This document shows positions 6,067 through 7,220 of a DNA stretch of 7,220 nt, in pieces. The position numbers were made by a program, and so were the translations under genes. How positions within the stretch are numbered: the stretch's first letter is position 1; every line of letters starts with the position of its first letter. Source of the DNA: Deltaproteobacteria bacterium (GTDB taxonomy: Bacteria; Desulfobacterota; Deferrimicrobia; Deferrimicrobiales; Deferrimicrobiaceae). Location: positions 1 to 7,220 of the forward strand of contig JAGGAJ010000090.1 in NCBI GenBank assembly GCA_017889845.1. Reading direction: 5' to 3'. The notes under the pieces were generated by a model. The model did not search any database, was not told where the DNA came from, and worked only from the letters and a program-made list of their open reading frames with translations.

Positions 6067-6227
6067 TGTACCGTCTCACATATAGCTTGACGCACCGAGA
6101 GCGTCGATGCGCCGCGCCAGCGAGGCGCGCAAGTGAAGGCGTACCGGGAGAGTACGGCGAACTTGAGCAACGAAGCGGGAGCGGATGCAGCGGCGCTCGA
6201 ATGCCAAGATATCTGTGAGACGGTGCA
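6067..6227. repeat. 161-bp inverted-repeat-bounded structured element (MITE-like or RNA candidate)
   Basis: The ends 6067-6089 and 6205-6227 are 23-bp inverted repeats identical at 20 positions; one of the three differences is a possible G-U pair on the plus-strand RNA. The core ACCGTCTCACA/TGTGAGACGGT is perfect. Inside lie further hairpins: GACGC/GCGTC (6089-6105), CGCGCC/GGCGCG (about 6113-6129), CGTAC/GTACG (6140-6156) and GAGCG/CGCTC (6179-6198). Folded, this is a long closing stem around four stem-loops. It fills the gap between the stops of the convergent transporter and flavoprotein genes, ending 6 bases from the latter's stop. There is no T tract, no clear coding potential and no transposase. 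Readings: non-autonomous mobile element or genome-wide repeat, structured RNA, or bidirectional transcript-end structure. No target-site duplication directly at the ends was found; TGCACT occurs at 6046-6051 and again at the right end, probably by chance. Confidence 0.65.
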
Positions 6228-6232
6228 CTAGG

Positions 6233-7210
6233 TCAGGCGGGGGCGGGGGCGGGAGCATAGACGCTCTCGGCCTCCACGACGAGGCGGTCGACCAGCTCCT
6301 TCACGCTCGGGATGTCCTTGATCCGCCAGACGTTCTCCCCCGAGAAGACCAGACCCTCCTCCACGTCCCCCCCCTGGGACATGTCGAGGCGGTCGATGAT
6401 GCAGAAGCTGTGGCTGCACTTCTTCAGGCAGCCGCGGCGGCACTCCCCGTCGTAGACGTCGCCGCCGCTGAAGAACCGGTCCAGGAAGCGGTTCCGGATC
6501 GCCCGCCCGGGGAGCCCCACGGGGGAATCGACGAGGACGATGTCCTCCTTGCGGGCATGGAGGTACGTCTGCTTGAAGGCGTCGGAGACGTCGCACTCCT
6601 TCGTGAGGACGAACCGCGTGGCCATCTGCACGCCGTCCGCGCCGTACTTCCCCATCATCTCGGCGATTTCGTAGCCGTCGGTGATCCCGCCCGCGGCGAT
6701 CAGCGGGACCTTCTTCACCACCTTGCGCACCTCGGGGAAGAGATCCCGCAACGGCCGGTCGGTCCCCAGGTGGCCCCCGGCCTCTTTCGCCTCCACGACG
6801 ATGGCGTCCGCGCCGCTGCGCTCCGCGAGTTTTCCGAACTCGGGCGAGGAGACGATGGAGACGATGGGGACGTCGTGGTCCTTCCCCACCTTGAACACGT
6901 CGCGGGAGAACCCCGCGCCGGTGACGATCATGTCCACCCCCGCGTCGATGGAGGCCTTCACCGTCTCCATGAACTGCTTGATGGCGAACATGACGTTCAC
7001 CGCGACGATTCCGCGGGTCATCCGTTTCGCCTTGCGGATGTCCTCCTGCAGCTCGTCGATCGGGATCCCCGACCCGCCGATCGTCCCGATGCCGCCGCAC
7101 TCCGCCACCGCCGCCGCGAGGGACGACGTGGAGACGCGGACCGACATCCCCCCCTGGACGATGGGCAACCTGGCCGTGAACCGGCCGATGGTAAGTTCCG
7201 GAAGCTTCAC
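6233..7210 (-). CDS. Nitronate monooxygenase / FabK-like FMN-dependent oxidoreductase with Cys cluster
   Basis: A 325-aa cytoplasmic TIM-barrel flavoprotein of the nitronate monooxygenase (2-nitropropane dioxygenase) family, related to enoyl-ACP reductase II. The N-terminus has PIVQGGM (16-22). The barrel contains GVDMIVTGAG, then EAGGHLG with H147, the position of the essential His in FabK-type enzymes. IAAGGI (171-176) and GADGVQMATRF (190-200) form the FMN phosphate site. Residues 257-270 hold C-x3-C-x3-C-x4-C (CRRGCLKKCSHSFC), a feature of a subgroup common in anaerobes that may bind an Fe-S centre or zinc. The following GLVFSGENVWRIKDIPSVKEL is also family-typical. The reaction could be nitronate oxidation or NAD(P)H-linked reduction of an unsaturated acyl group; sequence alone does not decide. 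The start is GTG at 7210 behind a G run; only 10 bases of upstream sequence are visible, so an earlier start beyond the window is possible. The C-terminus ends in APAPAPA, from a hexamer repeat. Confidence 0.92.
   Translation of the reverse strand: MKLPELTIGRFTARLPIVQGGMSVRVSTSSLAAAVAECGGIGTIGGSGIPIDELQEDIRKAKRMTRGIVAVNVMFAIKQFMETVKASIDAGVDMIVTGAGFSRDVFKVGKDHDVPIVSIVSSPEFGKLAERSGADAIVVEAKEAGGHLGTDRPLRDLFPEVRKVVKKVPLIAAGGITDGYEIAEMMGKYGADGVQMATRFVLTKECDVSDAFKQTYLHARKEDIVLVDSPVGLPGRAIRNRFLDRFFSGGDVYDGECRRGCLKKCSHSFCIIDRLDMSQGGDVEEGLVFSGENVWRIKDIPSVKELVDRLVVEAESVYAPAPAPA
6236..6253. repeat. (GGCGGG)x3 hexamer repeat at the 3' end of the flavoprotein gene
   Basis: Three perfect tandem copies of GGCGGG on the plus strand encode the Pro-Ala tail of the flavoprotein read on the other strand. 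The G-rich strand has four G tracts separated by single C bases and might form a small, imperfect G-quadruplex. The copy number is likely to vary by slippage. It lies 8 bases from the structured element. Confidence 0.5.
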
Positions 7211-7220
7211 GATCCCCCCC

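Noticed and set aside
6046..6229. TGCACT at 6046-6051 and 6224-6229 as a target-site duplication of the element
   Set aside because: The left copy lies 15 bases outside the inverted repeat while the right copy overlaps its end, so the pair does not flank the element symmetrically.
6076..6258. 60-aa minus-strand ORF running through the structured element
   Set aside because: It starts inside the end of the flavoprotein gene and its peptide is R/L-rich. Two minus frames are open across parts of the element, which in GC-rich DNA is expected. No ribosome binding site supports translation.

Overview
This is a GC-rich window (roughly two thirds G+C by eye) with strong G/C third-position bias in most genes. 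It carries a sigma-54 two-component system, a MucR/Ros-type zinc-finger regulator, a c-type cytochrome with a paired-CxxCH-like motif, and the tail of an iron superoxide dismutase. That mix suggests a Desulfobacterota/Desulfuromonadota-like (old Deltaproteobacteria) or related environmental bacterium. This is an inference from gene content, not a taxonomic identification.

Left part (1-3817, minus strand): three genes are read right to left in a compact block. A membrane sensor histidine kinase (3817-1868) is followed after 1 to 4 bases by its sigma-54-activating response regulator (1866-484). An exported c-type cytochrome gene then starts at 413 and runs off the left edge of the window. The regulator has a receiver domain, an AAA+ domain with GAFTGA, and a Fis-type HTH. 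Part of the kinase-regulator output may be this cytochrome, but no sigma-54 promoter could be seen in front of it.

Middle (3818-4803): behind the kinase, on the same strand, lies a C-terminal remnant of an Fe-type superoxide dismutase without its N-terminal half. Directly before it is an intact MucR-family regulator (4589-4158). The MucR gene has a recognisable sigma-70-type promoter overlapped by short palindromes, which suggests (auto)regulation. The divergent intergenic region also holds a perfect 9-bp tandem repeat ahead of the next gene.

Right part (4804-7220): a DHA1-like MFS efflux transporter on the plus strand converges with a nitronate monooxygenase/FabK-like flavoprotein on the minus strand. 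The transporter has no canonical start codon in the expected place. Between the two genes is a 161-bp element bounded by 23-bp imperfect inverted repeats (20/23) and containing several internal hairpins. This is the most unusual object in the window: a MITE-like repeat or a structured RNA/terminator candidate. No tRNA, rRNA, CRISPR array or transposase gene was seen.
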